Below are positions 1 to 9,829 of a stretch of DNA of 64,000 nucleotides, one piece after another; position 1 is the stretch's first letter; every line of letters begins with the position of its first letter. A program made the translations under genes and the position numbers. The DNA is from Ascaphus truei (Eukaryota; Chordata; Amphibia; Anura; Ascaphidae). The stretch is from NCBI GenBank assembly GCA_036426205.1, contig WSYH01001906.1:19605-83604 (forward strand), given 5' to 3'. The notes under the pieces were generated by a model, which saw only the letters and a list, made by a program, of their open reading frames with translations, was not told where the DNA came from and did not search any database.

Positions 1-394
1 TTCTGTTATATATACAAATTATAAATATATCTAGTATAATATTACATATCGTAAAATATATAATTTATAATATCTATATAGTATATATATATCCAATAGA
101 CTAATATTATCTAGTTATATATACTATATATATACTATATATATAAAAAAATTGTGGCGCCAAATGATATTCTATTATACTGTAAGTAATAAACTGTAGT
201 GAGATATCTTTATAACAAAGGTGATAAGATTCCAAGATGTGTTTAAAATCAAGCTGTACATGTGATGATAAAAATGTAAAACTAAGCTTAATAAACAAAT
301 ACACTAAAACAACACCCTGGAATAATACATCAAATGTGGTGAAAATGAAAAATAAAAGTGTGCAAAAAGTGCTAAAAAAAGTGAAAAAATTAAA
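1..394. other. AT-rich sequence, no gene seen
   Basis: This is AT-rich DNA with many TATA tracts. The only open frames are short and compositionally biased. I see no recognisable feature. Confidence 0.6.
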
Positions 395-880
395 AAATGA
401 TGAACAAATAAGGTAAAGTTATAATATAAAATTCAACCAGTCCTTCAATAATCAGTCCATAATAGGGGTGTAGGATTTGTGCACGGGATCTTCTGCTGCT
501 CTCACAAGGGATAAACCACCTCCACGGATATCTACAAACAGAAAAAGAGAGAGAGCGCACGCCCCATAGCATAATCGCGTAATTTATTATAAAAATAGGG
601 AAGGATGGAAGGGGGGGGGGGGGAATCGCATACAAGATAAAAAAGTTTTAAAATGCAGTTTGGTGAATAAATCACCACCATCCGGTACTGCTGGGCAGTC
701 AACTTCCCGATAGCTGGTCCGGATCACTGCCAACCGGATAAGGACGCCGTTATAAACCGTCTGTATGCTGTTCGAGAATTCAGCTTCCACTTCCTGAATG
801 GCCGCTGTATTCTTCCCGCCGCTTGGTAGCCTCATGGCGTGCGCAGCGTCTTCGTGGACGTAATCGCGCTTCTCAGTGTC

Positions 881-920
881 CCTGACGCGTTTCGTCACCA
901 ATCGGCGACTTTCTCAAAGG
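881..920 (-). ncRNA. Hammerhead-like motif, left fold-back arm
   Basis: Read on the minus strand, this has TTTGAGAAAG, a short GC stem closed by GATT, then CGAAACGCGT. The layout matches a hammerhead core strand, stem II and the GAAA strand. The first strand reads UUUGAGAAA rather than CUGANGA, so activity is unproven. Confidence 0.35.
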
Positions 921-2446
921 CTGATGAATCATGGGTAAACGTCCTGCCTTTTATACAGCCAGTCCAGTGATTATTGATTAATCGCAAGGGGATGTTTAAC
1001 CCTAATTTGCTATTAGGTTGCTGCTCAATTGAATGGATACTGCAGATGACTGACAGCAAAAAGGGGCAAATTTGGAACCATATTGTATGGAGGATAATCA
1101 CTTACTGTGGGAGGATTCTAATCACTTAATGCAATACAAAACCAATAAATTACATAATTAAAACTAATTACACTCTAAAAATAATAAAATAAAACGAGTA
1201 ATTACATTGTTGGGATAATAACCTGACAGACTAAATACATCTAACTCTAATAAAAATACCCATATTGGTTAACAATTACTACATATAAAAATGAATAACA
1301 ATATATTCCTATTTGAAAACTATAGATTAAAATTAAACATTGAATTGTACAATAAACACATAACAAAGTGTTAATAGACAATGTGATTACCATCAAGAAC
1401 AGGAGTCTAAGGGTGTTAATGGGAGAGAGAAAGAGTTATAAGGATGGGTTGTATGAAATACACCAAAACGTTTATGTGTATAATTTGAAATTTGGAGGTA
1501 AGTAAACAGCTCTCTCCCTCGGTCCTCCTTTTTTCCCCCCATCCCCACACCCAAACAGCTTTCCCTGTCATTTCCTTCCATTCCACACTAGTACATCACA
1601 TCCCTCACCACTCACCTCCACAATCCGGTCCCTTTTCCCTTCCCTCTACAGTATCCAATTCAATCATCACATCATTCCCCATCCCCGGCCCTTAGAGAAA
1701 TCACTGAGTGCACATTTAATCATATAAATATTTTTATTTCAAATTTATATCAACATTCAGATATAATTATTAACACAGTATTCATTGAGAAAAAATACAC
1801 ATACATATATAAGCATATTGGAAATTTCCTAGAACAATACAATACAATAAAACAATTTGTTCCAATTTCCAATTATACACAAAAACAGTTTTGGTGATTT
1901 CATACACCCATCCTTATAACTCTTTCTCTCTCCCATTCACACCCCTTAGACTCCGTGTCTTGATGGAATAACACATTGTCTACTATTAACACTTTGTTAT
2001 GTGTTTTTTAGTACAATTCAATGTTTAACTTTAATCTATATGTTTCATAATAGGAATATATGTTAATTCATTTTTATATGTAGTAATTGTTTAACCATAT
2101 GGATATTTTTATAGAGTTAGATGTATTTAGTCTGTAGTTAATTTATCCCAACATAATGAATACATTCGTTTTTTTTATGTTATTTTTATTTATTTTTAGA
2201 GTGTAATGTAGTTTTATTGTAATATTGTGGTTTGTATATGATTAAGTGATTTAAACTCCTCCCACAGTAGTGATATCTCCATACAATATGATTCCAAATT
2301 GCCCCTTTTTGCTGTCAGTCATCTGCAGTATCCATTTAATTGAGCAGCAACCAATAGCAAATTAAGGTTTAAACATCCCCTTGCGATTAATCAATAATCA
2401 CTGGACTGGCTGTATAAAGGGAGGACGTTTACCCATGATTCATCAG

Positions 2447-2488
2447 CCCTTTGAGAAAGTCGCCGATTGGTGATGAAACGCGTCAGGG
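2447..2488 (+). ncRNA. Hammerhead-like motif, right fold-back arm
   Basis: This is the mirror copy of the motif in the left arm: TTTGAGAAAG, stem (tcgcc/ggtga) with a GATT loop, then TGAAACGCGT. The base before GAAA is T here and C in the other arm. Confidence 0.35.
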
Positions 2489-2827
2489 ACACTGAGAAGC
2501 GCGATTACGTCACGAAGACGCTGCGCACGCGCATGAGGCCTTACCAACCGCGGGAAGAATACAGCGGCCATTCGGAGTGGAGAGCTGAATTCGAACAGCA
2601 TACAGACGGTATAACGGCGTCCTTATCCGGTTGGCGTGATTGGACCAGCTATCGGGAAGTGACTTTGCCCAGCAGTACCGATGGTGGGAATTTATCCAAA
2701 CTGCATTTTAAACTTTTTATCTTGTGAGTGCGATTCCCCCCCCTCCATCCCTTCACCTATTTTTATAATAAATTACGCAGTATTATGCTATGGGCGTGCG
2801 CTCTCACTTTTCTCTTTTTCTGTTTAT

Positions 2828-2875
2828 ATATAATTATATATATATATATATATATACTATAATATATATATATAC
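2828..2875. repeat. TA-rich microsatellite
   Basis: A (TA)n tract with small interruptions lies just left of gypsy-1. Similar TA/TG sequence occurs at 8358-8386 and 17065-17150, which suggests that both LTR elements landed in one simple-sequence locus. Confidence 0.85.
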
Positions 2876-2920
2876 GCTCCTACGACGCTTTGCAACGTGG
2901 TGGTTTGTTGTGTGTTGGTG

Positions 2921-3434
2921 TGTGACAGGGTAATTGACTCCGTGTATGTGAATAGGAGATGGCAGTATACATGCTTATCCAGTAAACGAGGGGTTAACTC
3001 AGCTTGTCAAGCAGACCAAAGGTGATTTGAATTAAGCGCCTTCCCTGCTTTAAAAAAGGAAGAGGAAATACCTCTGGGGCGGCAGTCTCTCTCTCTGAGG
3101 CATAGAGGGAAGAAAGAGGAGTGTTAAGACAGCACACAAGCTGCCCAAAGCGATCCTGTCCCAAGAGGGAAGAATAAAGCTCCCAGGTAAGGAGCCAATG
3201 CGTTTGCTGTACTTTATTGGGCTGGAATAGGTTAGAGCCAGCCAGATAGTTAGCCGCACTTTGTTTAGCTAGTACCCGACCGCGGATTAGGATTTTGTTT
3301 CGTTTCATTTTAAAGGACAGTGTACCCATTGTTAGGTTACCCCGTTTGTGGCACAATAAACCCACAGCATTATTTCCACNNNNNNNNCGGAAAAGACGTG
3401 TTGTCTCCTCACTTACCACGACCATCCTGCCACA
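2921..3434 (+). repeat. Gypsy-1 5' LTR
   Basis: It starts tgtgacaggg and ends ctgccaca, and is matched by the copy at 7847-8357 with scattered small indels. An AATAAA-type signal (gaataaagctccc) lies mid-LTR. A short N run at 3380-3386 interrupts it. Confidence 0.93.
3380..3386. other. Assembly gap (7 N)
   Basis: Seven undetermined bases inside the 5' LTR. The 3' LTR reads straight through this position (...attatttcaccggaaaag...). Confidence 0.99.
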
Positions 3435-3436
3435 CG

Positions 3437-3454
3437 TGGTGTCAGAAGTGGGAT
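3437..3454 (+). promoter_or_regulatory. Gypsy-1 primer binding site, tRNA-Leu type
   Basis: tggtgtcagaagtgggat starts two bases after the 5' LTR. It is the exact complement of the 3' end of a vertebrate tRNA-Leu(CAA) plus CCA, as I recall that tRNA. Confidence 0.8.
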
Positions 3455-3497
3455 GTCGAACACCCTGTAAAAGGGGCGGAACTACAGATTGCGTCTG

Positions 3498-4979
3498 ATG
3501 GAAACTGCCCACGCGGTAGCTGCCACTATGGAGGACGTTGTGAAGGCCTTAGTACACAGCACCGCTGTCCAGCACGAAGCTAACAAACAGGGACAGGACA
3601 GCACGGCTGCACAACGCGAGACGAACCGGTAATTTGCAGCCCAGCTTGATGTTGTTGCAGACACACAGAAGCAGCTGATTGAGCAGCTGGCCCAGATTAA
3701 AATGAGCTTGTCAAGTACGGCGCCGACGCGGCCCGTCCAGGCGAACGAGTACCTACAGAAAATGATGCCGCACGATGACGTCGAGGGATACCTCAGGTCC
3801 TTTGAGCGAATCGCTTCCCGGGAAAGGTGGGCCCGCTCCAAATGGGCTGGGATTATCGCACCCTTTCTACTGGGGGAAGCCCAAAAAGCGTATTGTGACC
3901 TTGACGAAGAAGCCGCAGCAGACTATGACTGTCTGAAAAGCGAAATCCTTGCAAGGATTGGTGTGACACCCGCAGTTTGTGCACAGAGGTTCCATAAGTG
4001 GAAATACCAGGATCAGAAGCCGCCAAGATCCCAGTTATGGGATTTGATTCACCTAGTGTCCAAGTGGCTAAAACCAGAGGAACATAGCCCGACACGGATC
4101 CTTGAGATGGTGGTGTTGGACCGCTTCATTCGAGCGCTACCCCAGGGCCTTCAACAGTGGGTGGGACAGGGAGATCCCCTCTCTTGTGATGCCATGGTAG
4201 GCGCAGTGGAGCAGTTTCTGGCTACCCGTGAACTGTCACGCCCCACTCGCACCAACTACAACCCACATCCCAACACGACCAATAGAGGCCAACGCTGGCG
4301 CCACGACCCATGACCGTTCGCACGATTTGAACGGATGGCAGAAAACCCGGATAGGGACAGAAACTCTAAATTTCAGAAAGGGTTTCAAGAACGAACTGGG
4401 CCAATTGTTTGTTTTGAGTGTGGGGAGACGGGGCATATTAAGGATCACTGCCCACAGTTGTCTGAGCCAATGGAGTGTGCATATGGTTCTGTGAAATCTG
4501 AATTTTGTGGAGTGGTGGGTATGACCCGCGAGGGAAAACGTACCCACAACTTCCTCACCACGGTGATGTTAAATGGAAAACCAGTCTCCGCACTGGTAGA
4601 CTCAGGGAGCAATATTAACTTGGTATCCGGGAAGTTGGTTAAGCCTCTCCGGTTACCCCAGGGTGAGAAGTTGCGGGAATTATGTGTACATGGGTGTACG
4701 CTTCCGTACACCACGACTCTGATAAAAGTAAAGGTCGAGGGGCAAGTCATCGAAACTATGGCAGCAATTGTACCAAAGTTACCCCATTCCCTAGTGTTAG
4801 GCTGTAATTTCCCTGGTTTTGACACCCTGATCAGAGGACAGCTCACCTTGAACAATCCTACTCCAGATGAGCTTTTTCCGTTTACAGACCCCGAATTAGT
4901 CGCCGAGGTGTCTAAAACCCCTAAGTCAAAACGAGAATGTAGGACCGAAAAAAAAGAGGTACACCCCCACCCCAGTTAG
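3498..4979 (+). pseudogene. Gypsy-1 gag-protease frame, broken
   Basis: One reading frame runs from ATG 3498 to the stop at 4979, broken by a TAA at 3630-3632 and a TGA at 4311-4313. The middle part (about 3740-4220) is an alpha-helical gag/SCAN-like region. After it comes a CCHC zinc knuckle (CFECGETGHIKDHC, about 4420-4460), then a retropepsin-type aspartic protease with the active-site triplet DSG (about 4600). The product would have packaged element RNA in virus-like particles and cleaved the polyprotein. A frameshift near the A-run at 4948-4955 separates it from the downstream pol frame. Both in-frame stops look like ordinary decay. Confidence 0.82.
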
Positions 4980-4999
4980 CACTGGTCACTACTCCTAAC

Positions 5000-6390
5000 G
5001 GAGAGAGACCAGAGGGAGAAGAGTTGTCCGAGACAGGGCCTGTTGATGCTCAGGTATATGAGTTACCCGTGGAGGTAACCGACCAAACTCCCGATGAGGA
5101 AGGTTTTGGAAATCTAGAACTGTCCCTAACTAACTTTGGTAGAGAACAGGCTAATGATCCCCAGTTGAAAAATGGGTTTAGCCAGGCGGTAGAAGTTAAT
5201 GGGGTCCCGGTAGAAGGAACCACAAAGGAATCCTATCCATATTTCTATATTAAGAATGATTTGTTATACCATGTGAGCCAAGAGGAGGGCCAAGAAATAG
5301 AAAAATTGTTAGTACCCAGTTCATTAGTGAGGAAGGTCCTAGAGCTAGCACACTCTCATTTGTTCGGGGGTCATCTGGGCGTAGAGAAGACACAGCAAAG
5401 AATCCTAAAAAGGTTTTACTGGCCAGGGATAAATAATGCAGTAAAGAGATTCTGTGCTTCTTGTCCCGAGTGTCAGTTGACAGCCCCCCCGACCAAGTTT
5501 GAGGGCCCCGTTGATCCCTATGCCTATTATTGAGGTCCCATTTGAGAGGATTGCCATGGATATAGTGGGTCCCTTGGAGAAATCTGCCAAGGGTCATCAG
5601 TACATTCTTGTGATCCTAGACTATGCCACTCGATATCCAGAGGCACTACCTTTACGTAACACTTCCTCCAAAGCTATAGCTAAGGAATTGTTACAGGTAT
5701 TTTCCCGACTCGGGATACCGAAATAAATTTTGACAGATCAGGGTACCACGTTTACATCTAAGCTTATGCGAGACTTATGTGTAGAGCTAAAAATACAGTC
5801 CCTAAGAACCTCTGTGTACCATCCGCAAACGGACGGACTGGTAGAACGATTTAATAAGACGTTGAAGATGATGTTGAGAAAGGTGGTCGCTAGTGATGGG
5901 AAGAACTGGGACACCTTGTTGCCTTATCTCTTGTTTGCTATCCGAGAGGTACCACAGGCCTCTACGGGGTTTTCCCCATTTGAACTCCTGTATGGGAGAC
6001 GCCCAAGAGGGATTCTGGATAGCCTCAAAGAAGAGTGGGAGCAACAAGCTGTGCCAGGGAAAAATGTTGTCCAATTTGTGGAAGATTTGAAAGACCGTAT
6101 TGCGCATATTACCCCCACAGTCAGACAGCATCTAGAAGAGGCACAGAGGGCCCAATGGAACCTTTACAACAGACAGGCTACGGTTCGTAACTTCCGACCA
6201 GGGGAACGAGTAATGGTCCTTGTTCCCACGGCCGAAAGCAAGCTGTTATCACATTGGCAGGGGCCATATGAGGTTCTAGAACAGGTCGGCCCGGTGAATT
6301 ATAAAATTCGACAGCCAGACCGGAGGAAGGTAGAGCAGATCTATCACATAAATCTATTAAAAGCCTGGAAGGATAGAGAGGTATGTCTGT
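5000..6390 (+). pseudogene. Gypsy-1 integrase region, upstream of RT
   Basis: An HHCC zinc-binding domain (HLFGGHLGVEKT ... CASCPECQ, about 5350-5480) is followed by the DDE core: MDIVGP near 5556, LTDQGTTF near 5729 and LVERFNKT near 5839. A C-terminal domain follows with a GPYEVLE segment near 6265. The frame changes near 5495 and a TAA interrupts at 5724-5726. The family inserts element cDNA into chromosomal DNA. The frame runs directly on into reverse transcriptase with no stop between, so the integrase-first order is not an artefact of joining two elements. Confidence 0.85.
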
Positions 6391-7846
6391 CCGTAGTAGC
6401 TAACGAATCCAGGAAAGGGGAGGAACCACTTGTTCAAATATTGGCAGAACTTACGCCTGAACAACACAGAGAAGCTATAGATTTGGTAAAGAGGAACAGA
6501 GATGTCTTTTCCAGCGTACCAGGGAAAACTAGGATGGTTTCTCATGATATCGTCACCAAGCCTGGGGTAGTCATTAAGATAAGACCTTATAGAATCCCAG
6601 AAGCTAGAAGAGGGGCTATTCATTCAGAGGTAAAGAAAATGCTAGATCTAGGCATAATTGAGGAGTCCCATAGTCAATGGTCCAGCCCTATTATCTTGGT
6701 ACCTAAGCCAGATGGGACAATACGGTTCTGTAACGACTTTAGAAAAGTAAACGAAGTCTCGAAGTTTGATGCCTATCCTATGCCACGGGTAGACGAGTTA
6801 ATTGAGAAGTTGGCGAGGGCACGTTTTCTAACCACTTTAGATCTTACAAAGGGTTATTGGCAAATCCCCTTAACAAGGTCAGCAAAAGAGAAAACGGCCT
6901 TCTCCACACCTGATGGTCTATTTCAGTATACTGTTTTACCCTTTGGTCTTCATGGGGCGCCTGCAACCTTCCAAAGGTTGATGAATAAGTTGCTGCACCC
7001 ACACTCGAACTACGCCTCAGCGTAATTAGACGATGTAGTAATTCATAGTCCAGATTGGGACTCACATCTAGTAAAGGTTGAAGCAGTGTTAAGAGCCTTT
7101 CGGGAGGCGGGTCTTACAGCCAATCCAGCTAAATGTTCAGTCGGCCTAGCAGAGGCAAAATATCTTGGCTATGTTGTGGGAAGGGGGACCATTGAGAGTT
7201 GGCCCCGTCCCCTTAAAAAGAAACAGGTTAGGACGTTTCTGGGCATTGTAGGTTACTACAGGTGATTTATACCCCATTTTGCAACCCGGGCTGCACAGCT
7301 TTCAGATCTAGTAAGGCAAAGGCACCTGATGTTGTAAAATGGAACGGTAATTTGGAGACCGCATTTGTAGACCTACGCACAACGCTCTGTAGTCACCCAG
7401 TCTTGGTAGCCCCGGATTTTAAAAAGGAGTTTTTTTTGCAAACGGACGCCTCCGAAGTAGGTCTCGGAGCAGTACTGTCCCAGTTTGTAGGAGAAGAGGA
7501 ACACCCGGTCCTCTATTTAAGTCGCAAATTGTGTCCCCGCGAACAAAGATATGCCACAGTGGAAAAAGAGTGTCTGGCCGTAAAGTGGGCAACAGACACA
7601 TTGAAATATTACCTTTTAGGCAGGTCTTTTACACTCATAACAGATCACGCACCACTACAGTGGATGCACAGAAATAAAGAAAAGAACTCGAGAGTTACCC
7701 GTTGGTTCCTGTCGTTACAACCTTTTAACTTTACGATCCAACATCGGCCAGGAATACTACACGGTAATGCTGATGCACTCTCTAGGGTGCACAGTCTCGG
7801 TGCACGGGCCGCTCCACTCAGTAATGTTACGCTGGGAAGGGGGATA
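6391..7846 (+). pseudogene. Gypsy-1 reverse transcriptase and RNase H, broken
   Basis: RT motifs run in order: LVPKPDGTIRFCNDFR (about 6697), LTTLDLTKGYWQIPL (about 6830) and the PFGLHGAPATFQRL segment (about 6940). The catalytic YxDD box is hit by a stop: the codon expected to give Tyr reads TAA at 7023-7025, followed by LDD. Another stop (TGA, 7263-7265) and a frameshift near 7330 precede RNase H, which shows QTDASEVGLGAVL (about 7440), TDHAPLQW (about 7640) and GNADALSR (about 7765). The last frame runs on into the 3' LTR and stops at 7960. Confidence 0.87.
7834..7846 (+). promoter_or_regulatory. Gypsy-1 polypurine tract
   Basis: gggaagggggata abuts the 3' LTR start (tgtgacaggg). This is the expected plus-strand primer site. 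Confidence 0.8.
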
Positions 7847-8357
7847 TGTGACAGGGTAATTGACTCCGTGTATGTGAATAGGAGATGGCAGTATACATGC
7901 TATCCAGTAAACGAGGGGTTAACTCAGCTTGTCAAGCAGACCACAGGTGATTTGAATTAAGCTCCTTCACCTGCTTTAAAAACAGGAAGAGGAAATACCT
8001 CTGGGGCGGCAGTCTCTCTCTCTGAGGCATAGAGGGAAGACAGAGGAGTGTTAAGACAGACACAAGCTGCCCAAAGCGATCCTGTCCCAAGAGGGAAGAA
8101 TAAAGCTCCCAGGTAAGGAGCCAACTGCGTTTGCTGTACTTTATTGGGCTGGAATAGGTTAGCTAGCCAGCCAGATAGTTAGCCTGCACTTTTGTTTAGC
8201 TAGTACCCCGACCGCGGTTAGGATTTTGTTTCGTTTCAATTTTAAAGGGACAGTGTACCCATTGTTTAGTTACCGTTTTTGGACAAATAAACCCATCAGC
8301 ATTATTTCACCGGAAAAGACGTGTTGTCTCCTCACTTACCACGACCATCCTGCCACA
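7847..8357 (+). repeat. Gypsy-1 3' LTR
   Basis: Starts tgtgacaggg, ends ctgccaca, and matches 2921-3434 throughout. Confidence 0.93.
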
Positions 8358-8386
8358 GTGTGTGTGTGTGTGTGTATGTATATATA
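8358..8386. repeat. TG/TA microsatellite between two LTR elements
   Basis: (TG)n followed by tatgtatatata forms the only sequence between the gypsy-1 3' LTR and the gypsy-2 5' LTR. Confidence 0.85.
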
Positions 8387-9755
8387 TGTAGCCTGGGTCC
8401 CCTCCGGCTCCCTGAGACCCCCTCCTTTGCCTCAGCGCAGTCGCGGGTGCCACCGGAGCCAGCGACAGACCCGCCGGCTGTTTCCAAAGGTGGGGGCCGG
8501 AGCAGGGAGCGTTCTGAGCCTCAGGAGGCTCGGCGGCGCACCCGGCTAGCGGGGACCGCCATGATGGTTTGCGCGCGCGTGCGCAGTAGTCGCACATGCG
8601 CAGTGAAGTGCGGGAGTTGCAGCGACCATTCCAAAGTCACGAATGCGCAGTGCAATCGCGCACATGGCCCCAATGTTACCGCAGCCTCCACGGGACTACA
8701 ACTCCCATGAGGCCTAGGGAGGAAAGCCCCAGGTGACCCAGAACAGCCAATAGGGCTCAAGGATTCTCGGCAGTTGCTTTGAGATACATTTGGCAGTTGG
8801 CAGTTGGCAGTTGGAGCAGGGAGCTAGTGAGTGAGGGTGCAGGGGAGCAGTAGCCCCTTGCACTATGCCAGATAACCCCCCCAAAGGCCCCAGATAACGG
8901 TTACCCTTGCCCCAATTTGTTGGTTGCTTCCGGGACAGGCCTTAGAGAAGGAGATCTGCCCCTTTGGCTATTTGGTTAAGTAAAGATACACTCTGTGGCG
9001 CGCAGCCTGATTTCTGGGTCTGGGCTCAGATCCCTCTATATATTCAGACTATCTTACCAGAGACTAATATATATATATAGACTATCTTCACGGAGGCCAC
9101 GCTAAACAGCGACTGCGGCCTGCCAGCTGCAGATGGATCCCCTCCAAGGTACAGACGTTGCGGAGCCGCGGTGATATTATCCACGCTGGAATTCACCCCA
9201 CGCGTAGGAGGACATCACGTCAGATCTGGCGGATCCAAACCCAGTTGAATAGCGGCACCCGTGGGCTGGAGCCTCGGGCAGGTTCCTTTAGTAGTGCACT
9301 AACACTTAAAGGGATAGCGCTACAGTATCTCCAACACATTGAGTGGGTGTGGACATAAAGGGACATCAGGGGATTGGTGCCAGCACCCAAGTACTTTGGA
9401 GGGAATATTTATGGTGATGTGTGCACCCAGTGCACTTCTATGTGTATGACTATATGCATTATTCTGTGTGGTACAGGTACCGAAGTTATTAGTATTAGCA
9501 ATAGTAAACAGTTATTAGCATACACTGTGTGCGTGTTTTATTATTGTGGATCCTGTAAGAGGACCATCCCTCTAAGGTGGGAGCCCTTACAGGTGGAGGC
9601 GCTGTGTTCAACGAATGATCAGGTAACCCCAGGCTCCCAGTGGCGGAGGTTCAGGCCTTCTGTGAGCCTATCAGGTAACGCACCACACCCGGTAACACAA
9701 TTGTATTTCCCCACATGGTCCCCATCTGCGATTGGGGGGGGGGGAAGCTGTTACA
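8387..9755 (+). repeat. Gypsy-2 5' LTR
   Basis: Starts tgtagcctgg, ends gctgttaca. Against the 3' copy I see mostly single substitutions, one 7 bp difference in the cagttgg tandem (near 8790) and one 5 bp indel (near 9325). Several ATG-led short frames cross it, but they match the other LTR and not any gene. Confidence 0.93.
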
Positions 9756-9757
9756 TT

Positions 9758-9775
9758 TGGAGGCGCTGCTGAGAT
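9758..9775 (+). promoter_or_regulatory. Gypsy-2 primer binding site
   Basis: tggaggcgctgctgagat begins two bases past the LTR. The same site with one change follows the 5' LTR at 59800. The complementary tRNA would end ...GCGCC-U-CCA, which fits a tRNA-Thr-like acceptor. I cannot confirm the isoacceptor. Confidence 0.6.
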
Positions 9776-9829
9776 CTCAGACCTGGGGTGCTCTATTAAA
9801 GTCTAAATTGAGCTGCTGCAGTCACTACC

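Larger units (their letters stand above)
538..2826. repeat. Fold-back repeat (two inverted arms of about 0.97 kb)
   Basis: The arm at about 538-1505 is the reverse complement of the arm at about 1862-2826. The match runs through the central AT-rich part, a block with the conserved gaaacgcgtcaggg text, and a G-run (about 609-622) answered by a C-run (about 2738-2747). The spacer, about 1506-1861, is C-rich then AT-rich and matches neither arm. The arms differ by many substitutions and small indels, so the structure is not recent. The terminal text resembles the PLE termini at 31.2 and 35.1 kb, which are also arranged divergently. I therefore read this as a PLE terminal-repeat pair or PLE-derived fold-back. 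A palindromic DNA transposon is the alternative. Confidence 0.75.
2921..8357 (+). mobile_element. Gypsy-1: degraded Gmr1-like Ty3/gypsy LTR retrotransposon
   Basis: The element is 5.4 kb with TG...CA LTRs of about 0.51 kb, a tRNA-Leu primer site right after the 5' LTR and a purine tract right before the 3' LTR. The pol domains run protease, integrase, reverse transcriptase, RNase H. That order is established for the Gmr1 group of deuterostome Ty3/gypsy elements, and differs from the usual integrase-last order. Several stops and frameshifts make it non-functional. Flanks are TG-rich (tggtg before, gtgtg after), so a target duplication cannot be called exactly. Confidence 0.9.

Noticed and set aside
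912..950. Canonical hammerhead core (ctgatga at 921 on plus)
   Set aside because: No GAAA strand or pairing stem follows at the right distance; the minus-strand motif next to it fits better.
8226..8760. Several overlapping open frames in and before the gypsy-2 LTR
   Set aside because: They recur in the 3' LTR and cross the LTR boundary; no protein family match.
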